Positions 1 through 13,221 of a stretch of 64,000 nt of DNA are shown one piece after another. The notes below the pieces were generated by a model that searched no databases, was not told the origin of the DNA, and saw only the letters and a program-made list of their open reading frames with translations. The stretch is from Pagrus major. Taxonomy: Eukaryota > Chordata > Actinopteri > Spariformes > Sparidae. Made by a program: the position numbers and the translations under genes. The stretch covers positions 3,913,936 through 3,977,935 of the forward strand of contig NC_133220.1 in the NCBI RefSeq assembly GCF_040436345.1, in the 5' to 3' direction. How positions within the stretch are numbered: position 1 is the first letter of the stretch; each line of letters begins with the position of its first letter.

Positions 1-1118
1 ATTGACTGACTTCTTGTGGTAACTAATTGTGGATTTTCTCCTTCCATGCTCAGATTATGAAATCCTACAGGATCCTACATAATTATGCTTACCTCAGAAA
101 AAACAACAACATTAACATTATGTACATTTTTCAAGAGAAACCTCCAGCAGGACAGATTGAAGTTCATGGCGGACCCACTTTGAGCTGCCCTACATGCTCA
201 GTAACAGTGAGCGCACACACATACATACCTTTAAATAACACATGCACAGCCAATAACACACCCATAAACACACAGCCATCTGAACACATTCACACACTCG
301 GGTGGGATTGGAAAGTCATTATTTTGCCATTACTCCGTTTTCTCTGGAGGTCTCATGATAAACAGTCACTGCTTTCAAAATGTCGTCACCTCTCTGCTCC
401 AAAGAAAATGTTAAGTGGAGCTGACAATGTACAGATGTTGAACTGCATCATGTATCTTTATCACACGTAAATATATTTTAGTCACGACTACAAATAAGAT
501 TTGTTCTGTGGACTTCAGATGAAACAGAAACACTTGTTCGTTTGGATCTTTATATTTCAAACACGTTAAACGCCGCAGTTCAGATAACGATTGTTTCTAA
601 AGTGGATTAAAGAGATTAACTTCATGCTGTTTAACGCTTCCAGAAACACATTATCTCACACAGCTCCAGCTTCCATGTGTGACTGTAATCAGCCTCTGAT
701 CAGAGACAGATCAGTCAAACGGGCGTGTGTTTACTCCACCACAAACTCTGTACGGACACTTTGGATTTACGGTCCTTTCATTTGATGTGCCCCCGCCTCA
801 ACACATTCAATTACCTCATTTATGTTGTTTCAGTGGAAAGTTTCACCGCTGCATGGTCCAAATGCTTCAGTGGTGTTTCCCCCACTGTTTTATGCACTGG
901 TTGATATACTACAGTTTATTTATATGGCTGTAAATCCCACTAGTTTTGGTTTCGAAGCTCAGAAGAGTTCATTTAAACTGCCACTGTCAGTTAGACATTC
1001 AGTTGCCAGAGCAACTCCCGCTGGCATATCAGTGACAAATCAAATATTGACAAGCATCTTTTATTCACCCACTGACGCTACTCAAAATTAGTTTGGGATA
1101 TTGGGATATGGGTGCAAG

Positions 1119-1142
1119 TATATATATATATATATATATATG
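1119..1142. repeat. (TA)n microsatellite
   Basis: About 12 uninterrupted TA units. It lies 140 bp before the hairpin element at 1285. Confidence 0.9.
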
Positions 1143-1284
1143 CATGTGCATGGATATGTAGTAAAAGGCAATTGAAATGAGTCACATTATTTTTGAGGAC
1201 CAAAAATGTTCACAAAACTCACAATACAAGTTCAGATTTATCACAGAATAAACAATCAAGTAAAACACTAAAATATCCCAACTT

Positions 1285-1413
1285 CTAAGTGCTGTATCGT
1301 AGGCAACTGGACGTGTCTGGAAGACGTTTCACCTTCATCCAAGAGGCTTCTTCAGTTCTGACTAACTGGAGGGGAGCTGAAACACGTCCACTTGCCTACG
1401 ATACAGCACTTAG
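1285..1413. repeat. Inverted-repeat (hairpin) element with 32-bp arms
   Basis: The arm at 1285-1316 is repeated as its reverse complement at 1382-1413 with a single mismatch (31 of 32). The arms surround a 65-bp loop that contains a GAAGACGTTTCACC stretch. I recall that stretch, with the 'CATCCAAGAGGCTTCTTCAG' sequence next to it, as a high-copy dispersed repeat in fish. It is probably the end of a non-autonomous mobile element. No target-site duplication was identified. Confidence 0.7.
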
Positions 1414-1939
1414 AATTACTATGACCTGGATGACTGAGAACCTCCATCAACACTCAGCTTGACTTGGTTTGACTCCACACGCCAGCTCAACGCCGCAGGG
1501 ATTTGCATTTCCACCACAACAGGGCTGCCTACTCTTTGACTAATGATGCGTTTGTCCTCAGTGGTTGTCAAAGGAGGGTCTGAATACTCTTTATTACTCT
1601 GTATTATCGAAGAATAGCTGCCAACAATGCTCTGTTGATTTGATGATAAACTCATTTAGTTTCCCATAAATTCTTAAAAGTCTCACCTTATTTAGTGATT
1701 TAAAGCTTTTACTATGAAGCAGCAAAATCAGAAATGTTTTGTATTCACCTGTGGTAACTGAACACAACTCCTGAAACAGGTGAAAGCAAATGTTATGAGA
1801 CAGTAAAATAAAGCAGATCTCCAAAGTACAAAACAGGAAGCAGGAGAGAAACTGAACTTCAAAACACAAGCTACAAAATTAATGAAAGCTGAAGACTTTT
1901 TCTTAACATGAGTGTAGTATCTCAACACAGGCTTGTGTA

Positions 1940-2340
1940 AGAGGAAGAAGGGGAGTCATCGCGGGTTGGCTGTGGTATCGAGAGGTCACCACAGTCCTTT
2001 TGGTGGCGGGGCAGTCGCACTTTGACCCCACTACCAAGAGGGTCCATCTCAAGCTCAAGTCGGAGTGGTAAAACCTGTAATGGAAAAGCAAATCAGTGTG
2101 GCATGGTTTGACTTGGCACAGCCAATAGTGCCAGTGGAAGAGACCCAGTGGTTTGTTGCTGGTTGGCACAGTCGTGATGACTCCTGTCACCCCCTGCTTG
2201 TTGGGGTTGGCGTGTCTCTGTTAAATGGCCGCATCGTGTTCTTAAACTCATCTGGGACTTCTTGTCTGTTATCAAACATGTTGGATACTTTCACTGTAGT
2301 GGTTGAACAAGCCAAATCATCACTTTGGCCCACTTGAAGA
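1940..2340. mobile_element. Probable remnant of a non-autonomous DNA transposon
   Basis: The stretch around 2075-2150 has the wording typical of abundant hAT-like non-autonomous elements of fish (TAATGGAAAAGC, a GGCATGGTTTGACTTGGCAC-type core, AGTGCCAGTGGAAGAGACC). The terminal repeats are not clear, so the borders are approximate. The open frames on both strands here have no recognisable domain. Confidence 0.35.
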
Positions 2341-3061
2341 TGGAAATTACAGTCAGACAAGCCAACTGGCCTCCTACACAACAACGTCTGCTGGTATCGG
2401 GCCTAAATTGTCTAAATATAGCAGGGGTTCAACCGAGATGTCCAGTGAAGGAATAAGTCATCATCATGCAAAATGCAGCAGTGGTCAGTGGTTTATCAGA
2501 AGCTTTTAGGACTGGAGAGCTACACTTATAACATTAGTGGCTGGAGCGTGTTGTTTGCTTGTAGCAGAGAGCCCCATTGAGCTGTTAGACATTCACACGG
2601 CTGAGTTATTTGTGTGGAGGAGGATGTTTTAAGAACAAGCTTTGTCTGTAAAACTATCTTAGAAAGCCAAATCTCTCAAGTCAGGTAACTGGAAATATAT
2701 TATTGGGTTTTTTCGCAACAGGTTAGAAAGTGTCTTATTCCTTACACTATAACAGCTGGCGATATGAGACCAGTTGTGTGTTCTGGGATGAGTACAGTAC
2801 ACTGTACCAACATCAGAGTCAGCACATCGTCAGCTCAGTGATGTTTGTTTTTACAGTTTAACACACTGAGACCTTTACAGCATCACAAATAAGCGCTGTG
2901 GCACCCAACAACTGAGCAGGATTCACGCTGAGAAAAGCATTTCTGTCAGAGCAACCATCACACAGCTGATTCACACTTATGAAACTTTTTTTTTTTTAAC
3001 TTATGAAAAGCAATTTTTCAGATTTACGTCCCATTTGGTTCAGTTATCAGCTAACATCTCG

Positions 3062-3480
3062 TTAAAGGGCCAGTTCACCCCAAAATCAAAACATACTTTG
3101 CGTGATATGTAAATTTCCTCTCACCTGGAGTGCTGTTTATCCATCCTGATCGTTTTGGTGTGAGTTGCAGAGTTTTGGAGATATCAGCGTAGAGATGTCT
3201 GCCTTCATTCCAGTATAATAGAACCAGATGACCCTCGGCCTGTTCTGCTCAAAGCGTCCAACTATTTGAAAAATTCAACAGCAATGTCTCTTTCCAGAAA
3301 TCATGACCCAGTCACAGACCGTGTTGCGAGCAGTTTTACGTAGAAACTATTTCTTCATGTGTCACCACGCAGAAGCAAACATGCGTCTACTCGTGAATAA
3401 GAGGCGAGATAACGAACCCCTTGATTCCAGTAAATGGAGCGTAGCGTCATGCCTGGTGTTGTTGACTTGCTAGGACTGTT
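3062..3480 (+). mobile_element. Dispersed TTAAAGGGCCAGTTCACCC element, copy 1
   Basis: It begins with TTAAAGGGCCAGTTCACCCC and continues with motifs such as GTTTATCCATCCTGATCG and TTTTGGTGTGAGTTGCAGAG. A second copy lies inverted at about 46760-47204, inside stk4 intron 9, and shares its terminus and these internal motifs in the same order. It is non-coding. The TTAA-bounded ends suggest a non-autonomous DNA transposon. The distal border is approximate because the copies have diverged. Confidence 0.65.
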
Positions 3481-4486
3481 TATTTTATCATTTCTCCTTG
3501 ATTTTTGTGCCTCTACTGTGGTTGAGAGGGCTACGTCGTTTTGAGCGTGTACAGGGTGTATTATTGTGAAGATGCACTATGTCGTCTGACTACCTGTCTG
3601 GCTTGATCTGAAAACTTGGCATGTATTCTCTGCGACCTTATTGCGGCCGTAATGCACCTCTTATCCATGACTAGATGGACACTTCCCTCTAAAAAAAAAA
3701 CTAAAAGCTTTCTCTCCTAAATTCAGTTTCACATCCCAAAAAGAGAAGATAAGTAAATAGGAAGTTTGCCAATAATGTCTTTGTAAATAAAAACATACCA
3801 ATGACGGCAACGATAAGACGAGCTCCAAACCTCAAGTTAACTGAGGTGGCATTTCAGTACTTCAGCTCTTTTACTGTGCTGCTGGCCATTCAGTGTTTGT
3901 TTATGTGAGTCTGAGAGAGGAATCTCTCCTTTTGGCCCGCCGCTGCTCGTTCCCTCCGAGCAGCCGGGTCAAAGCACTCAGGCACAGTTTGGGGGAAGCC
4001 AGCACCATCTGAATTGCAAAGAAAACAGAAAATCCACCTCAGGCTCAGTTCTAACTTTATGATAACACATAATTAATCGGCTGGAATCTGCTGGCGCAAT
4101 CAAATGTAGCCTTAACCCGCACCTCCATGTAATTACAAGCTCAGGACAGAGTATGAAGTGAGTTTTGGGGGGAAAGTTTCTCCATATGAACAAACAACTG
4201 AGAGGAAGTGTTTACAGCGTCTGGGCAGAAATTGTTGACATGTTTTGTGTATTGAATTTTTTTGCGTATTGCAGGATGCTCGGTTTGTTGATTTGCTGAT
4301 GGCAGTGTCTGTAATGAAAGTGTTTCTCTGGAGGGGAAACAAACGCTGTGGAGAGGTTCATCGTCTGTGTTTCACTTGGTAAATATCTCCGGGGAGGTCG
4401 CGTCTGGACAGTGAGTGTCAGTATCAAGTGGACATTCAGCCCACAGCGCTGCCTTCTCAAGACTCTGTTAGTGTTCGCTGCAGGCT

Positions 4487-4600
4487 TAAAGGGTCAGTTC
4501 ACCCAAATCACAATAATAGATATTTTCCCTATAACCTTCTGGGGACATCTAACTATATCAGACTATTGCCAGAGCAATCTGGGCATGTGCAAAGGCCCCA
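4487..4600 (+). mobile_element. Short fragment of a TTAAAGGG-family element
   Basis: It starts TTAAAGGGTCAGTTCACCCA, nearly identical to the terminus of the element at 3062, but the inner sequence soon differs. It may be a related subfamily or a truncated copy. Confidence 0.45.
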
Positions 4601-7600
4601 AGTCCAAATCTTCAAAAAGTCTTTCAAAACAATTCCTTAAAATTGATTGAATTATGAAGTTAACATTACTCTTATAACGTTGCATAAAATTCAGTCTGGC
4701 TTTGAAATTTGTTTTTGGAACAAAAAATTGGTCACGCTGTAATGAAACTACAGAACGAAACCATCATGGAACCGATAATGCAAACTGTGCAGCCTCGATG
4801 CAGTGAGGCTTACATGGTGTCTGCTCAATAAAAAAAATGCTACCTCCAGAAGTATTAAGTTAAAATTGTTTCTGTTGACGTTACTTTAATCTAATATTGA
4901 TAAGTGCACGGTCAATAAGATTGGACTCTAAAACAGCGCATTAAGTGCTCAACTGAAGCATGTTGAAAAAATAACAGATTTGTTGCCCGCTGCACCCTGT
5001 GCAAGAAAACACTCAAGTTAGGAAGTTTGGGTATAAAGGCAGGAGAGTTGCGTGGGAAGTCAGTAATCACAATTACTGAAGATCATTTACAGACCTCACT
5101 GTCAACATCTTCTATTGAGACTTTGGTAGAAAGAGATCAACAGTTTCCACTGAGTTCAAGTTTGTTTTTAAAATTGTACCAGGAAACTTTGGTTGCTGTT
5201 GGTTGCTCCTCCAGCTGCAAATGTGAGTCAGAGCTCATTGCTTCATGCAAATGTTATTTAAAATGAAGCAATCGTATTGGCTGAAAACATTAAGAATTCA
5301 TGATTGAATTGAAATTTTGTCCTATTGACTTTTTCCTCTGAAGCGAGAACTGACATAACGGAAATAAAAGATTTATTTTAGTGAACAGAGTGTCTGGTGT
5401 GACAGTCCACTGCAGTTAAACTCTGTACTTGAGGCTGACAGGTGTATTATATATCCACAAATCTGTCTTCCTGCAGATTTAATGAACTGCGCTTAGATAA
5501 ACGTGCTGATTTGTTGTCTGATGCGTCTTGGGATCAGGTGAGGGTCTGGGAGTGAAATCCATCCATTGGCTGTTGTGGTAAAACAAACAGTCGTCTCTCT
5601 GACCGACAGACCACCAACGTTTTATGAGTAAACAAGGAATAAACAAAATGCTTCGGAATAAACAAGCATATGGGACGACCGCACAGTGATAACAGCTACA
5701 AAGAGATATGTGATTATTTAGATGTCATACTGTAAGTCGCCATCTTTGTCTGCATCTTACACAACTTTTCAACAGTTGTTTTAATAATTAATGAGCTCCG
5801 ATAGACCAGTGAAGAATTTCTCAGGTTTGCACTATTAATTTTAGCACAGTTTCAGAACAAGCATCTGAAAATAGGCTCAGGATGTGATAGTGTAACATTT
5901 TAATCCAAAGTCGTAAATCTTTATCACTACAGCCTCACCTAATCTATCCTGCAGAGAACATCCTTCATGCCGAGCATCACGAATACCTGGTTTTCTGTTT
6001 TACATCCAAGTGATGATGTCAACATACGTCCAGTATTGAATGTAAGCAGCTAAAAAACACACACCAGCTCCCCACTGTGTACAAATCCTCAACATTTTTC
6101 ATGGAGAGTTTAATGGGAGTTTTTTATGGTCATCGGTTACACTCCGATAACAGTTTACATTAAACAAATACTGAACATGCACACATATGGCTCTGGAGAA
6201 TGTGGGTTACCTTCAACATGTTTTGGACCTCACACGACTACATGTGAAGCCATCAACAAGATTTACAAGATTTAGTTTAAAATACTGCAGAAATAGACAC
6301 ATAATAGACACATAACCCAAATAAGCCCTGAACGACGATGACTCGTGTCCTTTTAGACTCAAAGTTTCTATGACTCTCATTTCCTCGAATCTGTGAAAGA
6401 AATCTGACTCAGCAGGAGTTCGACAGAACATCTGACAAAACCATCAGTTAGCACAAAACTGTGTGGCTCCAACAAACATCTTTACTCTCCTCTGCTTCAC
6501 AGACTGACACAGAGTTACATAAAGTTACATAAAACACTTTACAGGACAAAATGTACAATACTTTTTAACACATATAGTGTATATATACCTTTTATAAGTA
6601 TTCTTGCACGGTAACAATTTCTTGCTCATTCCAAAAGTCGAAAGTCAGTAAACAATATACTATAAAATGTTTCCTCATATTTCTCCTCTTGCCCTTCTGT
6701 CAACTGTTAAATAGTAAAAAGTCCTAAATTTAACATTAATGTTTACTGAACCAATTGCATGATTTTTCTCATTATGTGACCTTCACAGCAGACACCACTA
6801 GTTTAACATTTTTAGTTTATTCTGAGCTTTTACTATTCAAATCGGCCACCAATTGGTGCCATAAATCAGTGTAAGTGATGCTCTGAGGTTTGTTTGGGAG
6901 AAACTGGAGTTCATGTCTGAACAAAGAATTCAGCGTCCATATTGTTTGATTGATCTCATGGAAGTACACTGCAATAGAGTGAAAAACAAAATCAGGACAG
7001 CAGCAAACTCAAAGTCCAAATGAGTCCAGCCCAGTCGCAAGAATAATATCTTTGCATTTTATCTTTCTTCCAACCACCAAGATGTTTAATGTCTACGTTT
7101 CCTACATTTCAACATTTCTCAGTACAGGCAGAGTGACATAGTCCAGTTCTTCACTTGGAGCAGGAGAGATCAGAGGGTGGTTAGATAGCCAAGTTAACTG
7201 TGAGTCAATTGCCAGGAGACAGAGCTGTTTGAGACCAACTTGAGACCATTGTATGCAGCATTTCTTCAGGCAGTAAAAGCACCCAAACCCACTGACTTTT
7301 GTGACTAAATCCAACCAGACCTTAACCACAGCACAGTCACAACACAATACTGAAATGTAGATATATAACATATTCATGGTTTGCAGAAACATACAATGCC
7401 AATACTTAATCTGCTGATTGGGTTGCTGTTAAAATCAGGGCCCATTGTTCTGTGTCTCCAGGAGCCATTTTGGGGCCTTGAGCCAGACTTTGAGACCCGA
7501 CACATAAGATGACAAACAGCCGAGAGGAGACTGTAAGTGAGATTTATCTCCTGTTCAAAAGGCCACCGAATTAGTTAGCAGAGCAGACAGCCTGTTATCA

Positions 7601-7627
7601 GCTGGACAGAGATATAATACTCCTCCT

Positions 7628-7630
<3 letters not shown>

Positions 7631-7667
<37 letters not shown>
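7631..7667. repeat. (TG)n microsatellite
   Basis: About 18 TG units. The frames that cross it translate to Cys-Val repeats and are not genes. Confidence 0.95.
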
Positions 7668-7668
<1 letters not shown>

Positions 7669-7859
7669 TGTCAGAGAATGACCGAGAGTGAATGGTGGTT
7701 CATTTTGTTTTCAAATCCCAGTTTAAAGAGTCATTCATCTCTCTACAGCAGTGAGTTGGCATTGTGGGAGATTTCAGTTGCCATAGAAGTAGACAAGCTG
7801 AGGGACAAAGGGAGGACAGACTGATAGAGGGGTGGAGGAGATGAAGAGGAGGATGAGGA

Positions 7860-7900
<41 letters not shown>

Positions 7901-7901
7901 G
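7860..7901. repeat. (GAAA)n microsatellite in a purine-rich tract
   Basis: About ten GAAA units inside a longer purine-rich stretch (about 7815-8090). The reverse-strand open frames of 143 and 220 codons over this region consist largely of the translated repeats and have no protein signature. Confidence 0.95.
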
Positions 7902-8170
7902 ACCAAAATACTGTGGAGAGACGGAGAGAATTTGGGCATGGAGGAGGATGGATGGAGAGAAAGGGTAGAGCAGTAAGTAGTGAAGGAGTGTAAAGATGGT
8001 GGGTGAGATATCAGATGAATAACAGATGAACATGAGGAGGTGAGAGTAGTGAAAAGGGGGGAGAGAGGGGGAGTAAAAGAGGGAGAGATTCCCAGTGACT
8101 TGTGGCCGAGCGCCAAACTGACCAAAACCACGCAGGGCTTCTTGGAAAATCTCTACTTGTTCTTTCTCAT

Positions 8171-8173
<3 letters not shown>

Positions 8174-8207
<34 letters not shown>

Positions 8208-8246
8208 ACTCCCTCTGTCCACACACACACACACACACTCGTGTAC

Positions 8247-8286
<40 letters not shown>
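8174..8286. repeat. (CT)n followed by two (CA)n tracts
   Basis: A CT run at 8174-8204, CA at 8221-8238 and CA at 8252-8286. Together with the GAAA and TG tracts upstream, this makes a 660-bp cluster of simple repeats. Confidence 0.95.
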
Positions 8287-8584
8287 GTGGCATGCGGCCA
8301 AGCACCACAGCCACCGAGGGGTTCAAACATTCCCTTTTTATCGGCCTTAAAACCAGTGATTTCAAAACTTTCTCTCTCGGCTCTTTGGGGACAGCAGGTA
8401 GTCAAAACCCTGAATGCAATCAGACATATGAAAGTCTTTTTATTTTCCTTTTTATGCTTTTAAGACTCTGGGGGATATATTTGACTTTTTTTCTGCATAG
8501 TTTGACTTTGAAGAGAAGCAGAACTGATTGGGTCAGTGAGAGTGAAGGAGAGGACCAGATCCAAACCCAGGACGTTGTAGTTAA

Positions 8585-8720
8585 GATGAGATGAGATAAA
8601 CCTTTATTGATTCCTGGAGGGGAAAACTTTAGATGCTGCTGCGGCACAGGGACAGATAACTTACAGATACATTGAGAAAAGTTAAAAAAATAAATGATTA
8701 GATAAATATGTAGAATAAAT
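8585..8720 (+). mobile_element. Possible 3' tail of a LINE or SINE
   Basis: GATGAGATAAACCTTTATTG followed by CCTGGAGGGGAAA is the wording I associate with retroposon 3' ends common in fish genomes. An A-rich stretch with TAAATA-type repeats follows. Only the tail can be recognised. Confidence 0.4.
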
Positions 8721-11423
8721 ATAGAATTAAAAATAGAAACTATAGAGCAAATAAACTCAAAATTTCAGACTGCTATGGAAATTTCAAACACATCAGGGTT
8801 TGGTTTTATGCCCTGACAACTGTCATTTACATTTTCACTACCTCTGTTTTACTACAACAGCTCAGAAAAACAAGATAAACCCAACATCTTGTCTTTCTGC
8901 ACACAAGATAAGTGGCAGTAGGCTAGCTGTGTCGTTCATGGCACGGCGAGTGAGAGAGAAATGCTGGGAAAAAACAATCCTGCTTTTGATTTCCATGATG
9001 GGAATTGTAGACTCATTTTGATCAATTTTAGATTTAGAGTTTAAATCATGACATGCCTATAAAGTACAACAATAGCGCTATACTGTCTCAATTGTATTAA
9101 TGAAGTGACGTTAAATATTTAGCACAAATGGACCCTCAGAAAAAATATGCTGCAAAATGAAAAGCTAATTCTTGAACAAACTAGGTGCTATGAGTCCCGT
9201 TGGTTCTGACTCTTTATTGATTAATAAGGGACATCTTGTCCAACAGGACGGGAATGTTAAGATGATCACACAGGTTGTTACAGGTCATAAACAAAACAAA
9301 CTTTATTTGAAAGATAAAATGAGAGCAAAAGTTAAAAAAGTCCTGAAAACTCTCTCAGTGGCCACTTTATCTGCACCTCTCTAATACTGTCAGAACTGCC
9401 GGGATTCTTGGTGTAATGGATTCAACATGCTTAATCACTTTATTCAATTAGTGAAAACACATCTGCTCCCCAAGTTTTATAAAAGTCAAGCCAGGCAGAG
9501 TTGTAGTTAAGTTTTGAATGTAACGTAAGCTTAAATGATTTCAGATGTAATCTTTGTGATGACACGACCCTCAGGGCTTCTCACATGACCGCTTTTAAAA
9601 TCTTTGGAGGTGTGTTAAGTGTCCGTCTGCCCTTTTACCTGAATGATTAACTCGTCTCATAAAGAAATGAAAGCCTAACAGACGCATTTAATCATCATTA
9701 GCAATCAGAACAGTAATTTCTGCTCTCTCACAAGCCACATTAGTAGTCTCACTCTCACTTCCTCTTTCCATCACTGTCTGTCTTTCTTCTCCACAGAGAA
9801 CCGAAACATCTCCGACCACAACCACTGTTTCTTCTTGTTTTACCAAACTCACTTCTACCACACTGTCTATCATCCAGTCAGTGACTCCATCATCGAGTGG
9901 CGTCCGTCCAGCACCATCTGTTCAAACACGCTGACAGAGGAGCGCTATGACAACACCGGTCATTAATACTTCATTAAACGTCGGCTTTATTTATTGTCAC
10001 AGTAAATAGATTAGGACATACAGGTAATGTTACAGACGTGTCTTTCAACAGAGACTTAAACGTCTCTTTCTGTGTAGTTCAGTGAGTGAACGTACTGTTC
10101 TGTACAGTAAATTAACCGCCGCTGCAGTCCATTTATTTATCCTACACTTCTCCTGCAGCCTGTTCTCCTGAATCACATTTGTAATCCAACCAAACTATCT
10201 CTCTGTTTGCATTCTTTCACTGGTTTTAAAACCCTCTTTCTACATAAGAGCATTAACCTCCTGTCGGCCATTTTCGCACATTTTCCTTGAACCAGACGGT
10301 CACTCAGCAGGACAAGTTATAACCCCGAACTAAAGCAATAATTCTCAAATAACATATTTCCTAACCAGCCATTACTCACCGTGCTGTGTCTTTGCCCTTG
10401 GATGAGCATTAATGACTTGATTTCACCACAGAGCTATTTTCTGTGACTCTGTAACTAGAGACCCGGTCTCTAAGAGTCTGGCAGGATGAATGAAACAGGT
10501 CCATGTTAGTGAAGAAAATGTGAAATTGTTATGTTAATTTGTTTTGTCTTAAATTAAACTGATAAAAGAAAGAAGACAAATGTTGCTTTTAACACTAAAT
10601 CTCTCAAGTGAGGAGAATCATGTGTCAGAGATCTTAAGATGCCTCCTTAAGCTCTCCTATAACACAATACACTGAGCTTGGAGTGGGTCCACACCCATCT
10701 TCCAACTCGTCCGTCATCATGATCTCAACTACACCCGTAAAGTTTCATGACTGCATCTTGCACTGTTGTGACGCGATGGCTCTGTCAAAATCACCAAGAC
10801 ACCAAGACATAAAAACATCTGTCAAGATACTCAAAACTGTGTCAGTAGTGTCACGTTGTGTAACGAGGGAGTGATTTTGGTTGCAGATGGTAGAAACCTG
10901 TTTGGAAACACTGACAAACACATTTCAGATTCACACTTCATGGGACCTTTAACCTGGTTTACTCACATACATGAAGTATTTCAACACAAGAGCAGTAAAG
11001 TACGTCGCCATGCACCCTCTATGAAACAAATAAGGGACAGTTACATTTTACAACAAACACACACAGTCGCCTTAAAAATGTGCATCTGCACACTTGCACA
11101 ACTACACACACACACACAAACCGCTGTGTTGACTTAGCCCATCTGGTCCTGATTGTGGTGAGATGATTGAGATGTTTGTCGTGGCTGTAGTCGTGACCCG
11201 GCAGCCTGAGACACACACACACATATATATACATTGTGGATTGTCACATTTACTGACACACACTCACTCATTCATTCATTCATTTACTCATGAACAGAGC
11301 TGTAACGCTCACTGTTGGTCATCGAACACACAACAGACAGTTAGAAGGTCATTACAACATACACTAACATTGTAACATGTGCAAACTATACTTGCCTTAC
11401 ACTATATTACAGATTTAAATGTT

Positions 11424-11448
11424 TTCTTTTCTTTTCTTTTCTTTTCTC
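11424..11448. repeat. (CTTTT)n microsatellite
   Basis: Five TTTTC/CTTTT units, shortly before the tandem duplication at 11508. Confidence 0.85.
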
Positions 11449-11507
11449 ATCTGTTCCCCTCATGTGCCTGTTTATTTCAGAGTTGGTGTCCCTGGCGGGT
11501 ATTGAAT

Positions 11508-11887
11508 CAGTTGTCTTGGCTGTGAATTATTCTCTTTTAAGACTTTAATGTGAATCGTGATGCAACAAAATAAAAAGCTGACTGGGGATGAATAGTTTTA
11601 AACATCCTCAGGAAATATTTAAAGTTTGCTACAGCTGGATTTGATTTAAACTAAATGAACCAAACCTTGTTTTAAATTCTTTAGACAGATGTAAAATGTT
11701 ATTGCAGATCAGTGAAATAACTCAGAAGTGGATGTAGACTGTGAAGCAGTTGTCTTGGCTGTGAGTTGATCACTTTGAGACTTTCATGTGAATCATGATG
11801 CAACAAAATAAAAAGCTGACTGAGCATAAATAGTTTAAACTTCCTCAGAAAACTTTTAAAGTTTGCTACAGCTGGATTTGTTTTAAA
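11508..11887. repeat. Tandem duplication, about 140 bp per copy, period 239 bp
   Basis: Copy 1 is 11508-11650 and copy 2 is 11747-11887. Both start CAGTTGTCTTGGCTGTGA, share TGCAACAAAATAAAAAGCTG in the middle and end GTTTGCTACAGCTGGATTTG. Small substitutions and indels separate them. The spacer between copies (11651-11746) shows no obvious counterpart. No coding potential was seen. Confidence 0.85.
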
Positions 11888-13169
11888 TTTTGACCGATCA
11901 GTGGCTGCAGACCGTCGAGCCTGAGATTTCAATCTTGAGCTGGGTAACAGCAGTTAACACTCAAGGTCCTCTTACTGGCTTTTTCTAGGGTTTTAGACCA
12001 TATCACAGTAAAAATGCTCAGAACACCTGACAGTTTCAACATCTATAGTCTCAGGACAACTGACCAAACGTCATCTGCTGATGAAGACAGTGATACGCCC
12101 ACCACAGTCTAATTTGTCCCATCACAGTATCATAATGTACCAAAAGATTTTTTCACTTCTCGTAATAGCATTAAAGATTTCCAACATTTTTTTGTGCTGT
12201 TGCTTCAGTAAATCGTCTTTCATTCGCAGCCAGTCGACACTGACTATTGACTTGTGTTTACTTTGTATAGCCAAAGCTGTATAACACTGTGAGGTCTAGA
12301 TTAATTACCAGGCGTCAGAGCCAAAGCTCAGTGGTGTATTTTATTATTTCCTTCACTTTATATCATCTACAGAGGTGCACCAGATTGATGCATTTAACTT
12401 TAAGATGAGCAAAGCTTTTCGTCCGGGGGAGCATGTCTCCGGACCCCCCAGGAGGGTCGTAGGTCCACCCACCGTACTGTAGTCTCACAAAATCCTGTGG
12501 GAAACACTAAAGTCAGATTATGAAATCTAGTCAGTAAAGTATCTGTCCACCGGCTGCAGGAGGTAGAAACAGTAGCAACATGGTGACGGTCAAGTCTTGC
12601 AGAAGTCACAGGTGGACAGGTGGATTAACAGAAAAGGAAAGAAGGAACATTTTTTGTCAATCTTTGTGTTTTGTCAAGTATTGATTATTTTACCACTCCG
12701 GGCCTGTGACAGTGATTTAAAAGGGGCCATGTGAGAAGTTTAGAGGTGAAATATCTCTTTGATAAATAACTCATAGACATCAGAAACATGTGACAGGGAC
12801 CTGAAGCAAAGCAAAACAATATATTGTATTTTACTAATGTATCAAATGTGTTTTGTATAAATTATTAACTAACTAGTAACTAAGGACTAAGGTCACTAAG
12901 GTGGAGTAGCAGAAAATGTAAATACTTAATACATAAAAGTACTTAAGTACGATACCTGAATAAATGTACTGGCTGGTGGACATGTTAGAGGTTAGAGGCA
13001 CAATAACAAATACACATTTATCATATTTAATTTAACCCATTAATCAGACTTTATTCAGAGTTTTACACAATGTAACCGGACATGTTTGACAAAAAGGTAG
13101 TTCCACTGACACTGGGGGGCGCCAACAACAGGAAGAAACTTGTAAGAGCTAACTGAATGTCCGAGTGTC

Positions 13170-13170
13170 C

Positions 13171-13204
<34 letters not shown>

Positions 13205-13221
13205 GTGTGTGTGTGTGTGTG
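13170..13221. repeat. Interrupted (TG)n microsatellite
   Basis: Two TG runs separated by TTTGG. The short frames on both strands across it are repeat artefacts. Confidence 0.95.

Noticed and set aside
6541..6720. Possible viral, CRISPR-like or tRNA features across the AT-rich upstream region
   Set aside because: No spaced direct repeats, no cloverleaf with both pol III boxes other than the SINE-like ones listed, and no viral protein pattern was seen.
7743..8405. 220- and 184-codon frames on opposite strands
   Set aside because: Largely translations of TG, GA, CT and GAAA repeats (Cys-Val, Arg-Glu, Ser-Leu and His-Thr runs) without domains.
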